From Spartobacteria bacterium (GTDB lineage: Bacteria; Verrucomicrobiota; Verrucomicrobiia; Chthoniobacterales; UBA10450): DNA of 64,000 nt. Shown piece by piece: positions 1 through 8,758 of the stretch. The notes below the pieces were generated by a model. That model worked only from the letters and a program-made list of their open reading frames with translations. It made no database searches and had not been told where the DNA came from. The DNA lies in the NCBI GenBank assembly GCA_003169695.1, contig PNAS01000044.1, positions 17,996 to 81,995 of the forward strand, written 5' to 3'. Position numbers and translations under genes: made by a program. Within the stretch, counting starts at the first letter, position 1; each line of letters opens with the position of its first letter.

Positions 1-1
1 C

Positions 2-352
2 CAAAACCCTGAAAGTGTCGCTGCGTTCTATGCCGAGAACGGTTCCCTGAGCGTGAACGAAGGAACGCCCGCCGTCGGGCGAACGGCGATTGCCAGGGAA
101 GCGCAAGCCTTCATGACAACATTTCCGGACATGGTCGTGACGATGGACAAGGTCGTGCACAACTCGGACGGAACGAAATTCCATTGGACATTAACTGGAA
201 CCAACACCGGACCGGGCGGCACAGGAAAACGCGTTCGAATCAGCGGCTACGAACTTTGGGAGATCGACAATGACGGACTCATCGCAGAATCGAAAGGTCA
301 TTTCGACAACGCCGAGTACGAACGCCAGCTCAAGCACGGAGTCGACGGTTAA
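2..352 (+). CDS. SnoaL-like / NTF2-fold protein (5' partial)
   Basis: The reading frame is already open at the window edge, so the N-terminus is missing. About 116 residues are visible. The pattern FYAENGSLSVNEG near the start, then a GRTAI stretch, a TFPDM motif and a terminal GYELWEID strand, fits the SnoaL-like polyketide-cyclase/ester-cyclase branch of the NTF2 fold. That fold covers small alpha+beta barrel enzymes and many proteins of unknown substrate. No catalytic assignment is possible. The next gene begins seven bases after the stop, so the two are probably co-transcribed. Confidence 0.7.
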   Translation, partial: QNPESVAAFYAENGSLSVNEGTPAVGRTAIAREAQAFMTTFPDMVVTMDKVVHNSDGTKFHWTLTGTNTGPGGTGKRVRISGYELWEIDNDGLIAESKGHFDNAEYERQLKHGVDG

Positions 353-358
353 TCGACC

Positions 359-948
359 ATGCCAACGCAAATGGGCGAATTCGATTTCATCTCGGTTCTC
401 ATCTCACTCATCATCGGCCTCGGCATAACCAATCTGCCTTCCGGAGCAGGCCGCGCGTTTTACCGGCGCCAAAAGAGCCCAATCGATGAGGTCCACATGG
501 TTCTGACCGCCTCGACTCTGCTCATCCTGATCTTGAACTGGTGGGTGATTTTTTCCTGGAGAGCGGAGACCAACTGGACGTTCGAGAAGTTTCTGGTCCT
601 GATTGTTTGGATGGTTTCGCTCTTCATGCTCACCATCTTTCTTTATCCTCCGGATTTATCGGAGTCGGAAGAGCATCGCGATATTTGGTTGCAAAATCGC
701 GTCGGCTACTACGGCGCCTACGTCGTCATGTGTCTCTTCGATATCTTGCAAACAGCCATGCGCGGCGGCCTGTTCCATCCAATCTGGTATCTTCCGTATG
801 TTGGTCATTACGCCTTGCTCAGTGTGCCGCCGGCCTGGCCCTGCGCCGGCGGGGTTACGACCGATTCTTTGCCTGGTACCAGCTCATCACCATCCTGGCC
901 TGGTCGCTTCTCGTCAGGCGTTTTCTTCTCAAAGCGGGTTTAACATGA
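359..948 (+). pseudogene. multi-pass membrane protein with a one-base frameshift
   Basis: The product begins MPTQMGEFDF and has at least four hydrophobic segments. It resembles the intact membrane protein at 2176-2748 in layout. After residue ~155 the first frame turns into an atypical Ser/Pro-rich tail ending at 943. The -1 frame carries a convincing continuation, AAGLALRRRGYDRFF and then a last hydrophobic helix, ending at 948. Restoring one base near 825 joins the two. Whether this is a real disabling mutation or a sequencing error cannot be told here. Function unknown. Confidence 0.6.
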
Positions 949-1007
949 ATCTTGGCAATCGACATTTGTCGAGCGCGCGGGCACTCTCACTGCGGTCCCG
1001 CTAGCAA

Positions 1008-1487
1008 TTGAAACCTGTGTCGTTCGAACAATTGTCTTATATCGCGCAGATGGTTGCCTCAGTCGGCGTGATTCTGTCTTTGATCTTTGTCGGTTTACAG
1101 ATCAGACAAAATACGGGCGCGCTCCAGCGCAACGAACACAATTCCACCATGGCGCAATGGACGGTGATCCGCATGGCCATCGCCAAAAACCGCGATATTG
1201 CCGAATTGATGACCGCCGGCTTGCACGGAGAGTCTGCCCTCGATGCCGCCGATCAGCTGAGGCTGGAGCAAATGCTACAAGAAAATCTCTGGGCGTCCTT
1301 CCACATTTGGGAGAGAACGCAGCGGGGTATTTTTCCGAAGGGGACTTTCGAATTAGCGGTCGGCCCACACTTAATCGGCCTGCTTAGAACGGTGCGCGGC
1401 GAAGCCTGGTGGCGCAGCGCCAAACATGCAGGCTTCATTCCCGGGTTCGTCGCTGACGTCGACGCGTGGCTCGCCAAGAACAGCTGA
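1008..1487 (+). CDS. hypothetical protein with N-terminal membrane helix
   Basis: The 159-residue product uses a TTG start, which is the only plausible start upstream of the hydrophobic helix. Residues ~10-30 form one transmembrane segment (VASVGVILSLIFVGLQIRQN), followed by a soluble helical region with Trp-rich positions. Short proteins of this build are common in proteobacterial and verrucomicrobial genomes and have no known role. The start is uncertain and the gene is unrelated in sequence to its neighbours. Confidence 0.55.
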   Translation: MKPVSFEQLSYIAQMVASVGVILSLIFVGLQIRQNTGALQRNEHNSTMAQWTVIRMAIAKNRDIAELMTAGLHGESALDAADQLRLEQMLQENLWASFHIWERTQRGIFPKGTFELAVGPHLIGLLRTVRGEAWWRSAKHAGFIPGFVADVDAWLAKNS

Positions 1488-1515
1488 GGAAAGGAAGAAG
1501 GAGAAATTAAGAGTT

Positions 1516-2010
1516 ATGAAACGATCCGTCTACGTGTTTATCGCTCTGCTTGGTTTGCTCACCATTGCCAAATTCACTCTTGCGTCCGAGACGATAAATC
1601 CGGCGCCACCGTCGAAGGACGAAGAGACACTCTGGAAACTCGAGCGCGCATATTGGCAGTACGTGCAGGATAATGATCTGTCGGCCTATTCCAACCTGTG
1701 GCACAAGGATTTCCTGGGTTGGCCGTCGGTTAGCGACGTGCCGGTTCACAAAAATCACATTACCGATTGGATCACCGCACAAACCAGCAAGGGCTTGGTA
1801 TTCAAGACCGGTGAATTTAAACCCGCTGCCATTCAAGTGACCGGGGATGTGGCAACGGTCTATTACTGGATAACGCTCCAATGGCTGGACAAGGATGGCA
1901 GAGGAGAGGCGCGCACACTCCGCATCACTCACGCGTGGCTCAAGACCGGAAACGATTGGCAGATCATAGGTGGGATGTCCATGCCGGAGCCGGAGACTCC
2001 GCGTAAGTGA
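1516..2010 (+). CDS. secreted NTF2-like / DUF4440-type protein
   Basis: The 164-residue product starts at the ATG preceding a clear signal peptide (MKRSVYVFIALLGLLTIA), with likely cleavage after LAS. The mature part has the NTF2-fold pattern: an N-terminal helix with WKLERAYWQYVQDND, a HKDFLGWP segment, then strands ending in THAWLKTGNDWQIIGG. Ligand and reaction are unknown. A longer upstream start exists but lacks the signal sequence at the N-terminus, so the internal ATG is preferred. It is the second NTF2-type gene in this 2-kb run. Confidence 0.7.
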   Translation: MKRSVYVFIALLGLLTIAKFTLASETINPAPPSKDEETLWKLERAYWQYVQDNDLSAYSNLWHKDFLGWPSVSDVPVHKNHITDWITAQTSKGLVFKTGEFKPAAIQVTGDVATVYYWITLQWLDKDGRGEARTLRITHAWLKTGNDWQIIGGMSMPEPETPRK

Positions 2011-2025
2011 TATCGCGGAGAGCAA

Positions 2026-2095
2026 AAGCTCATCACCATCCCGGTCTGGTCGCTGCTCGTTGGACGTTTTCTTCTCAGGCTGGCTTAACATGAAG
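2026..2095 (+). pseudogene. orphan 3' tail of a membrane-protein paralogue
   Basis: About 70 bases here closely match the last bases of the membrane gene ending at 948, from the AGCTCATCACCATC stretch through the stop region and the following ACATGAA. In one frame it reads KLITIPVWSLLVGRFLL and then a stop at 2086-2088. No remaining body of the gene lies upstream, since the NTF2-like gene ends at 2010. It is best explained as the leftover of a duplicated NTF2 plus membrane-gene unit. Confidence 0.65.
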
Positions 2096-2175
2096 CTTGG
2101 GCGGCAGAGTGTTTTGGAAAGGGCTTATCGGCCTTCGACGATCTGGCGTCGCCGCCGCTAATGGAAGGAATCAAA

Positions 2176-2748
2176 ATGTCGGTATTTGAACACGTCACGG
2201 CGCTTTTATCATTCGTTTATGCCCTTGCCTTGACGCACTTGCTGTCACGTATCGCTGAACTCGTCGTGGTGCGCGAGCGCGTGCGTTTTTCCGGGCTGCT
2301 CGCGCTGGGAACGGTCAACGCCATTCTTTTGGTCTTCGCCAACTGGTTGTCGCTTTGGGATTTTCACTCGATCAAAACCTGGGACCTCGCGTCTATCACG
2401 GTCGGGTTCTTGCTCGCCGTTTCGATGTTTTTTATTTGCGTGTTGGTCGGGCCTAAAGCTCACGATGAAGGGCCCATTGATCTGGAAGACTTCTTCTGGC
2501 GCCAGCGGCCGTATTTCTACGGTGCCCTTGTGGCCTGCGCCTTCCTGTCATTGCTCGCTAATCTTGATTTTCTGAAGACAGCGAATGCCGCGTTATTCGT
2601 GAAGCAAAATCTGACCGTCCTGCCGATGTTCGTCCCAACTCTGCTCGGACTTGTGTCTCGCAGACGATGGGTCCAGTGGGCCGTGGGCTTTTCCTATCTG
2701 GCTATGTTGCTCGGATACACCATATTGTTCTACAGCACACTGAGTTGA
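2176..2748 (+). CDS. multi-pass membrane protein, function unknown
   Basis: The 190-residue product has five to six hydrophobic helices, including VTALLSFVYALALTHLL near the N-terminus, and a conserved-looking DLEDFFWRQRPYFYGA loop. The ATG at 2176 is preferred over the one at 2161 because an AAGGA ribosome-binding site sits at proper distance before it. It resembles the frameshifted gene at 359-948 (same helix order, the L-x-H/N-L-x-S motif in helix 1, an R-R-R loop before the last helix). No enzymatic motif is visible. Confidence 0.65.
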   Translation: MSVFEHVTALLSFVYALALTHLLSRIAELVVVRERVRFSGLLALGTVNAILLVFANWLSLWDFHSIKTWDLASITVGFLLAVSMFFICVLVGPKAHDEGPIDLEDFFWRQRPYFYGALVACAFLSLLANLDFLKTANAALFVKQNLTVLPMFVPTLLGLVSRRRWVQWAVGFSYLAMLLGYTILFYSTLS

Positions 2749-2755
2749 GGCGCCG

Positions 2756-3703
2756 ATGAATCTTGCCTCCGAAAGAATCAAAATGAAGGTAAGCAAGATT
2801 TTCTGCTTCGCCGTTGGCGCAATATTGACTGCTACGGCAGCGTTCGCCGACGAAACGGTTATCGTCAGCAATATCCTTGGACCCGAGGGTCCGTTGTATG
2901 TTGACGGCAACCTTTACTACGTTGGCTGGGTCTCTAACACGTTGTCGAAATGGGATGGCAAAACGACCACCGTGTTGAATCACACCCCGGGTTGCGGCCA
3001 TAACGGGTTGGCGCTCACGAAACAGAAGACATTCCTCCTCGCGTGCACCGAGGAGCATGGCGCCATCCTTGAACTCGACCTGACCGGCAAGCAGCTGCGC
3101 CGTTGGGATGCCGACAAAAACGGCAAGACATTCGACGGCGGCATAAATGATATTGTGGTGACCGCCAATGGCGGTGCTTATGCCACGGTCTTTGGCCCGT
3201 ACGCGGACCTGCCAACCTCTGTTGTGGGAAAAATTCTCTATCTTGCGCCTGGCAGCCAGAAATGGGTCGAGGTAGCGGGCGAACTTAATTACGCCAACGG
3301 AATAGGCGTCTCTCCAGATCAAAAGACCCTCTACGTCAGCGAAACCGTCGGAAACTGCATGTTGAGATTCACGATCAATGACGACGGCTCGTTGAGCAAC
3401 AGATCGAATTTTGCTTTGCTGAACCTTCTCACAAAAAACAAGGTCGAATCCTGGTGGATTGGACCTGATAGCATGAAGGTCGACAGCAAGGGCAACATCT
3501 ATGTTGCCCAATGGTTCGGCGGTAAGATTTTTAAAATATCTCCTGACGGCAAGCTTCTACACGTATTTGAGATCGCCGCGGGTGATGGCACAACAAACGT
3601 CGCATTCGGCGAAGGCGAGAAAGAATTGTATGTGACAGTGGTAAAGGATCCAAAGGACTCGCAGGCAAAGGGCAGTATCGTAAAGATCGCAAATGTGAAG
3701 TAA
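2756..3703 (+). CDS. SMP-30/gluconolactonase/LRE-type secreted beta-propeller
   Basis: The 315-residue product begins with a signal peptide (the second Met at 2783 starts MKVSKIFCFAVGAIL, cleavage near AFA). Several propeller-blade repeats follow: LGPEGPLYVDGNLYYV, NGIGVSPDQKTLYVSE, and DSKGNIYVAQWFGGKIFKIS. The family includes lactonases and strictosidine-synthase-like hydrolases that bind a divalent metal in the propeller centre. Substrate cannot be inferred. A GAGG ribosome-binding site precedes the first ATG, so either start is possible. The gap from the preceding membrane gene is only 7 bp. Confidence 0.75.
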   Translation: MNLASERIKMKVSKIFCFAVGAILTATAAFADETVIVSNILGPEGPLYVDGNLYYVGWVSNTLSKWDGKTTTVLNHTPGCGHNGLALTKQKTFLLACTEEHGAILELDLTGKQLRRWDADKNGKTFDGGINDIVVTANGGAYATVFGPYADLPTSVVGKILYLAPGSQKWVEVAGELNYANGIGVSPDQKTLYVSETVGNCMLRFTINDDGSLSNRSNFALLNLLTKNKVESWWIGPDSMKVDSKGNIYVAQWFGGKIFKISPDGKLLHVFEIAAGDGTTNVAFGEGEKELYVTVVKDPKDSQAKGSIVKIANVK

Positions 3704-3939
3704 CGGGTTTTTGTTTGTGGCGATGGATGATGTCTCGCGCGATTCGATAAGCCGATGCACCCTGATTACGCGCTGAGGTTTCCACTGATCGGAAAGATGA
3801 TAAGAAATCAGGGTCGCTACTATCTTGTGCACCATGTAGCAGCGTTGCGCCGCGACTTGCTTAAGCTCAAACTCCAGTTGTGGTGCGAGTTTATGAGCAT
3901 GACGAATGGCGCGCCGACCACGGGAATTGCGGAGACGCC

Positions 3940-4060
3940 TTGCAATACAGCGTCAGGACCTATTTGTCTGTGTTAACGCTCACAAACAATGATTCTCCAA
4001 AATCTGATCTGCGACTGGTGCTGCATGATGCCTCCGCCGAGATCCGCGGCTGTATTGCAA
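3940..4060. repeat. 12-bp perfect inverted repeat in a gene-free stretch
   Basis: The interval 3704-4117 holds no gene I can support. Within it TTGCAATACAGC at 3940-3951 is exactly complemented by GCTGTATTGCAA at 4049-4060, giving a 121-bp unit. It could be a decayed miniature element or a chance fold. No flanking target duplication was recognised. Confidence 0.4.
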
Positions 4061-4117
4061 AATCTGGCGTGAAATAGTCCGCCCGCTACTCAGGGAGGAG
4101 ATATCGATCTTTCCGAT

Positions 4118-4284
4118 TTAAGAACTGGCATAGTCGGCGATCGCTTTCGCTACATCGAGCGTGGAATCTTTGCCGCCTATGTCGTAGGTGCGCACTTTGC
4201 CTTCCGCGATGACGATCCGAGCCGGATTGGCGGTTGCAGCAATGGCCGTTTCCAAACGTGTGGCCATTTCGGTTTCTTTGAGCC
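4118..4284 (-). pseudogene. 3' fragment of a second isocitrate dehydrogenase gene
   Basis: Read on the minus strand, these 167 bases encode the last ~50 residues of an isocitrate dehydrogenase, including EGKVRTYD, GGKDSTLDVAKAIADYAS and a stop. They match the C-terminus of the intact gene at 4874-6028 closely, except for an in-frame insertion of about five codons just before VIAEGK. The insertion and scattered differences indicate an older paralogue rather than a fresh duplicate. Everything upstream of this fragment is missing. Confidence 0.8.
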
Positions 4285-4334
4285 TTCAGAGCGGGGCATC
4301 TATCGTAAGCGGCTTACGATACATAGATCGTCTG

Positions 4335-4580
4335 TCAAAAAACTTCTTTTCCGACCGGAAGCTGTTGCGCATTGAGGAATGTCTTCACCAGATCGCCTTC
4401 TCCGCAGACAATCATTTGTGGGAAGCGTTTGAACCATTTCTCGCTCGGCACCTCAGGCTCGGTGTCGAGCCAGTCGGCGAATAATCCAAGTTGATCTGCC
4501 GAAATCTCGCGGGAACGAATCCGGTCGAGGAGATGATGGAGTAGGGCCGGCTGGAGATTCTGCCGCCGAATTTTAGGCAT
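4335..4580 (-). CDS. small conserved protein, second gene of a TA-like pair
   Basis: The 81-residue product starts MPKIRRQNLQPALLHHLLDR and ends in a compact region with KWFKRFPQMIVCGEGDLVKT. Its ATG overlaps the end of the upstream gene by eight bases, so the two are translationally coupled. The size, the overlap and the position among other toxin-antitoxin genes suggest a two-gene module, but no toxin family motif is visible and no activity can be assigned. Confidence 0.55.
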   Translation of the reverse strand: MPKIRRQNLQPALLHHLLDRIRSREISADQLGLFADWLDTEPEVPSEKWFKRFPQMIVCGEGDLVKTFLNAQQLPVGKEVF

Positions 4581-4800
4581 TGTTCTTTTGCTGTCGCCCG
4601 TAAAATCCGCGAACAATGCTTTCGCGAATTATCGCTGCTTCAGCGGGATCATCGGTCTCAGTCATTCGCGCCGCGAGACTCGACAACTCTTTGCCGGTGA
4701 GTTTGCGTTCCGCGTCGAGTTGATAGGCAAATCGAATAACGCCTGCTTGATCCTTCGGATCCAAGCGTTTGATTTCTTCGATGATCTGAGCGGCGGTCAT
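4573..4800 (-). CDS. small conserved protein, first gene of a TA-like pair
   Basis: The 75-residue product begins MTAAQIIEEIKRLDPKDQAG, a helical N-terminus of the kind seen in small antitoxins, followed by a charged helix and a basic tail. It overlaps the next gene by eight bases. It would be the antitoxin-like member because it comes first and is more charged, but this is inference from order and size alone. Confidence 0.55.
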   Translation of the reverse strand: MTAAQIIEEIKRLDPKDQAGVIRFAYQLDAERKLTGKELSSLAARMTETDDPAEAAIIRESIVRGFYGRQQKNNA

Positions 4801-4873
4801 AAACCGATGTTAACGCATACAGCGGCAACCTTCAATCTGTCTGCCCGCCACGAAAATCCTGGCTCGAGCTCTA

Positions 4874-6028
4874 TCAACTGGCGTAATCGGCGATAGCTTT
4901 GGCCACGTCGAGTGTGGAATCTTTGCCACCCATGTCGTAGGTGCGCACCTTGCCTTCCGCGATGACCCGAGCGATGGCGGACTCCAAACGCGTGGCCATA
5001 TCGTTTTCCTTGAGCCAGTCGAGCATCAGCTTCGCGGTTAAGAGCATGGCGATCGGATTGACCTTGTATTGACCGGCGTATTTCGGCGCCGATCCATGCG
5101 TCGGTTCAAACACTGCGTAGTTGTCGCCCAGGTTCGCGCTTGGCGCGAAGCCAAGTCCGCCGACAAGGCCGGCGCACAAATCGCTGACGATGTCGCCGAA
5201 CATATTTTCCGCGACGAGGACCGAGTAATCCTGCGGGTTCTTGAACATCCACATGCAAATCGCATCGATGTTCGCGTCATCCGCGCGAATGTCTGGATAA
5301 CTTTTAGCCACGTCCTTGAAGCAACGCATCATCAGGCCGCCGGTTTCGCGCAGCACATTTGGTTTCTCGATCAGCGTGACGCGTTTGCGCCCGGTTTTCT
5401 TGGCAAACTCGAAGGCCTGCTTGCAAATGTTGGTGCATCCCTGCGTGCTCACGATCCGAGTTGAGAGCGCGATATTCTCGAGTCCGGCTTTGTCTTTCCA
5501 CGGCTTCATCTTCGGATTGGCACAAAGCGCCGTGTAAACGGGCTCGGGCAGCGGGAAAAACTCGACGCCGCCGTACATGCCCTCGGTATTTTCCCGGAAC
5601 ACGACCTGATCGATCGCGATGTCTTCGCCGCTGGGATTGGCGATCCTGGTGCCGCGATAATTCAACGGGTTGCCGGGATAACTTTTGCACGGCCGCATGT
5701 TGGTGTGCAGGTTGAACATCTGGCGCAGCTTCACGATGGGCGAAAAGTAAACCAATCCCTTGTCCTTGAGCTCGGGAGCCAATTCTTCCTTGGCTTCACT
5801 TTGCGGTTTGCTGGTGATGGCGCCGAAGAGACCGCAGGTTGTTTCCTTGAGAGCTTTCACGGTGCGATCGGGAAGCGCGTTGCCTTCCTTGCACCAAAAA
5901 TCCCAGCCGATGTCGCAAGGCACATACTCAGCGTCGAGTTTCATGCGATCCAACACGATGCGCGCCGCCTCCATGACATCATTTCCAACTCCGTCACCAG
6001 GCATCCATGCGATTTTATATTTAGCCAT
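4874..6028 (-). CDS. icd: isocitrate dehydrogenase (isocitrate/isopropylmalate dehydrogenase family)
   Basis: This 384-residue enzyme oxidatively decarboxylates isocitrate to 2-oxoglutarate; the cluster also contains aconitase and ATP-citrate lyase. Visible family features are the N-terminal PGDGVGNDVM loop, the substrate-binding LHTNMRPCKSYPG region, the ENTEGMYGGVE tyrosine motif, EKPNVLRETGG, and the metal-binding GDIVSDLCAGLVGG stretch. The cofactor loop reads HGSAPKYAGQ. Lys-Tyr at this place is the E. coli NADP-type pair, but the later Arg of E. coli is not conserved, so cofactor choice is open. The ATG at 6028 is chosen because MAKYKIAWMPGDG is the normal family start. Homoisocitrate or isopropylmalate activity is less likely given context. 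Confidence 0.85.
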   Translation of the reverse strand: MAKYKIAWMPGDGVGNDVMEAARIVLDRMKLDAEYVPCDIGWDFWCKEGNALPDRTVKALKETTCGLFGAITSKPQSEAKEELAPELKDKGLVYFSPIVKLRQMFNLHTNMRPCKSYPGNPLNYRGTRIANPSGEDIAIDQVVFRENTEGMYGGVEFFPLPEPVYTALCANPKMKPWKDKAGLENIALSTRIVSTQGCTNICKQAFEFAKKTGRKRVTLIEKPNVLRETGGLMMRCFKDVAKSYPDIRADDANIDAICMWMFKNPQDYSVLVAENMFGDIVSDLCAGLVGGLGFAPSANLGDNYAVFEPTHGSAPKYAGQYKVNPIAMLLTAKLMLDWLKENDMATRLESAIARVIAEGKVRTYDMGGKDSTLDVAKAIADYAS

Positions 6029-6100
6029 GGTCGCGACTTTACCGGGAGGCGTTACGGCCTGCAAGTAGCGGCCCCCGAGTTCATCGACTTGGGAGTGCAG

Positions 6101-6487
6101 TCAATACTTGACCCACTGCAATTCCCGCAACCGCGCGAAACGTGGATCGCTTGAAACCAGCGGTAAGTTGCATCGCACGCACAGGGCAGCGATCCACAAA
6201 TCGTTTTGCGGAATTCGTTGGCCACTCGTTTCCAGGTCGGCACCTAAACGCGCGTAAGCAACGGAAGTCGGGATGTCAGCGCCGACCCAAGTGTTGTTGA
6301 GTAGGAGCTTGCGCAGATTTGAAAATTCAGTTTCTGGATCGGGCGAGCGCTTGCAACCAAGAAGTAATTCGCCCAAGACAACGTAACCAATGAGCAAATG
6401 ATCGAAATTAGCGAGCGCGTCTCTTGCAGCTTGACGCCCCGCCATTAGGTCAATGACCGCGCACGTGTCGAGAAAACAGGGCTTCAT
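6101..6487 (-). CDS. vapC: VapC-type PIN-domain toxin
   Basis: The 128-residue PIN-fold ribonuclease has the expected acidic set: Asp7 (FLDTCAVID), Glu40 (VVLGELLLG), Asp96 (IPQNDLWIA) and Asp114 (SSDPRF). Such toxins cleave RNA, often tRNA, when freed from their antitoxin. Its start overlaps the stop of the upstream antitoxin gene (ATGA, 4 bp), the usual vapBC arrangement. It sits between aconitase and isocitrate dehydrogenase on the same strand. Confidence 0.88.
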   Translation of the reverse strand: MKPCFLDTCAVIDLMAGRQAARDALANFDHLLIGYVVLGELLLGCKRSPDPETEFSNLRKLLLNNTWVGADIPTSVAYARLGADLETSGQRIPQNDLWIAALCVRCNLPLVSSDPRFARLRELQWVKY

Positions 6488-6675
6488 TCATCGATTTGCT
6501 CGCAGCTTTCTTCGATGAGTGCTCCGAATCTCTTTGCGTCCTCTTCGGTCATGAGGCCCCGCGCCGCCCGCAAAAATTCTTCCTTGTTCCCCGGCGCGTT
6601 GGTGCCGTTGCGCGCGTGTACTTCATCGGGCGTGAGACGCTTTAGATTTTCGACGGTTGTCTCCGGCGTGGCCAC
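6484..6675 (-). CDS. vapB: VapB-type antitoxin
   Basis: The 63-residue acidic protein is followed by vapC with a 4-bp ATGA overlap. The C-terminal half (EEDAKRFGALIEESCEQIDE) looks like the toxin-wrapping helix. The N-terminus, with VENLKRLTPDEVHARNG, is not a clear AbrB or ribbon-helix-helix domain. The assignment rests on gene order, overlap and size. Confidence 0.75.
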   Translation of the reverse strand: MATPETTVENLKRLTPDEVHARNGTNAPGNKEEFLRAARGLMTEEDAKRFGALIEESCEQIDE

Positions 6676-6769
6676 GCGAAGAGATTATCCGCGATAGACG
6701 GCAGAGAGGCAAAACAAAGTTCGCAACGGCACACCGATTGGTAAAGCCAAGCGTGAGAAACTTCCAAGA

Positions 6770-8758
6770 TTACACGGCCTTTTGCGACTTCTTACGAAGC
6801 CGGGCGGCCACCAGATTTTCGGCGCCCCCAGCCACGATCAATTCCTGGGCCGCGGGACTCAGCGGCGGAAAAGCGAATGATTTTCCATCGATGGTCAGGA
6901 CGGATTTGCCGTAATCGATCGTGATTTCCGACGTTACTGTGGTCGGCGCGCGATTTTTCAGCGTCGCGCGCAGGTGCGTCACCAACTCGGGGCACTCGAA
7001 GACCACGAAGCCGTTGTTGAACGCGTTGCGCTTGTAGGTTTCAGAAAAACTGCTGGCGATGACACAGGGAATACCCTTGAACTTCAGCGCCGTCGCCGCC
7101 TGCTCGCGGCTGGATCCCGTGCCAAAGTTCAGTCCGCCGACCACGACGTCGCCGGTGCGGTAGAGGGTGTTGAAGTTCGGATCGTAATTTTCGAACGTCA
7201 CCGTCGCCATTTCTTCCGGCGTGAGATCGTCGCGATAGGTGTGTTTCCCGGCGAAAATGCCGTCGGTGTTCAAGTTGTCTTTGTCGATAAAGAGAACGCG
7301 ACCGCGCACGCTTGGCGGAAATCCTTTGATGATCTCGACTGACACATCCGCCTGCGGTTTGCTTTTCGCGCGTCGAACAGAGGTGCCGGCGGGGCGATCC
7401 GTGAATGTTTGTGGCGCGCAAATAAACCCAGCGAGCGCGCTGGCCGCCACGACAGCGGGCGAACCCAAATAGACCTGCGCATCGGGATCGCCCATGCGGC
7501 CTTTGAAATTGCGATTGGTCGCGCTGATCGCGATTTCGCCTTTGCCCACCAGACCGCGGCCCAAACCGATGCATGTTCCGCAACCGGGCGGCAGTGGAAT
7601 AGCACCCGCATCGACCAAAGTTTGCCAATCACCAGCGGACTCCGACCTGGCTTGCACTTCGGCGCTCGCGGCGGCCAAATAAAATTCGACACCCTCGGCA
7701 ACGCGTCCGCCGCGGGCGCGCACCACGTCCGCCGCGTCATGCAAATCCTCCAGGCGCGCGTTCACGCACGACATCAAATACGCCTTCTGAATGGGCACGT
7801 GTCTCCGCTCCATTTCCGTCAGCGAGACCATCGTCTTCACTTCATTGGGACCGGACACATGCGGAACCACGGTCGCCAAATCAAGTTCCAGTTCGATGGC
7901 GTAGTCGGCGTCCGCGTCGGCGCTTAGGTTGGCGCGATCGTTCCACCACGAATCGATCTCGGCATTGGTGTAGCCCGAGCGACTCGTTGGGCCGCGCGTT
8001 CCCGGACGTCCGGGATTGGTGAACTCGCCGACGCGCGAGCGCAAATACTCCACCGTTATTTGATCGAATGGAAACACGCCCGCCAGCGCGCCCCACTCGG
8101 TGGTCATGTTGGCGATCGTCATGCGCGCACCCATGGAAAGTTTCGCCACTCCATCGCCCATGAATTCAACAGCGTGATTTAGCACCTCGTCTTTGTTGAA
8201 GAGCCCGCACAAGGCGATGATGACATCCTTGCCGGTGACGCCCGCGGAAGGATTCCCCTTGAGCACCACCTTGGCCACCTTGGGAACCTGCCACCACGTG
8301 ACTCCCGTGGCCCAGATGCTTGCGGCGTCGGTTCGCACCACGGGCGTGCCCAGCGCCGCAACGGCGCCGTACAAATTGGAGTGCGAATCGCTGGCTACCA
8401 CCAACGCGCCGGGAACAACGTAGCCCTGTTCCACCATTACTTGATGCGAAATGCCGGTGCCCGGCGGGTAGTAATCGATGCCGTGTTCGCGGGCGAAGGC
8501 TTCGATCTTTGCGTACTTCTCAAGATTCTTCGGCGTGACATTTTGAATGTCGTGATCGATGGCGAAGACCGGTTGCGCCGGATCCGCGATCGTCGTTGCG
8601 CCGATCTGCCTGAACTTTGGAATCACGGCGCCGGTGTTGTCATGCGTCATGACATGGCGCGGCCGAATCGAAACGAAATCGCCTGCGCGCACGACCGCGC
8701 CCGGAGCGAGTCCATCCGCGTGTCGAGCGGCAATTTTTTCGACGAGCGTGAGGCCCAT
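6770..8758 (-). CDS. acn: aconitate hydratase (single-chain [4Fe-4S] aconitase)
   Basis: The 662-residue enzyme interconverts citrate and isocitrate. Iron-sulfur ligands are visible at SCVNARLEDL and in PPGCGTCIGLGRG. The substrate motif RNFKGRMGDPDAQVYLGSPAV and the C-terminal swivel domain with NFGTGSSREQAA are present. Its length matches the shorter bacterial (Aquifex-like) aconitase type rather than the ~890-residue AcnA/AcnB forms. A 2-methylaconitate or isopropylmalate role is possible but less likely beside icd and ATP-citrate lyase genes. The start ATG is followed by MGLTLVEKIAARHADG, duplicated in the fragment at 11633-11827. Confidence 0.9.
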   Translation of the reverse strand: MGLTLVEKIAARHADGLAPGAVVRAGDFVSIRPRHVMTHDNTGAVIPKFRQIGATTIADPAQPVFAIDHDIQNVTPKNLEKYAKIEAFAREHGIDYYPPGTGISHQVMVEQGYVVPGALVVASDSHSNLYGAVAALGTPVVRTDAASIWATGVTWWQVPKVAKVVLKGNPSAGVTGKDVIIALCGLFNKDEVLNHAVEFMGDGVAKLSMGARMTIANMTTEWGALAGVFPFDQITVEYLRSRVGEFTNPGRPGTRGPTSRSGYTNAEIDSWWNDRANLSADADADYAIELELDLATVVPHVSGPNEVKTMVSLTEMERRHVPIQKAYLMSCVNARLEDLHDAADVVRARGGRVAEGVEFYLAAASAEVQARSESAGDWQTLVDAGAIPLPPGCGTCIGLGRGLVGKGEIAISATNRNFKGRMGDPDAQVYLGSPAVVAASALAGFICAPQTFTDRPAGTSVRRAKSKPQADVSVEIIKGFPPSVRGRVLFIDKDNLNTDGIFAGKHTYRDDLTPEEMATVTFENYDPNFNTLYRTGDVVVGGLNFGTGSSREQAATALKFKGIPCVIASSFSETYKRNAFNNGFVVFECPELVTHLRATLKNRAPTTVTSEITIDYGKSVLTIDGKSFAFPPLSPAAQELIVAGGAENLVAARLRKKSQKAV

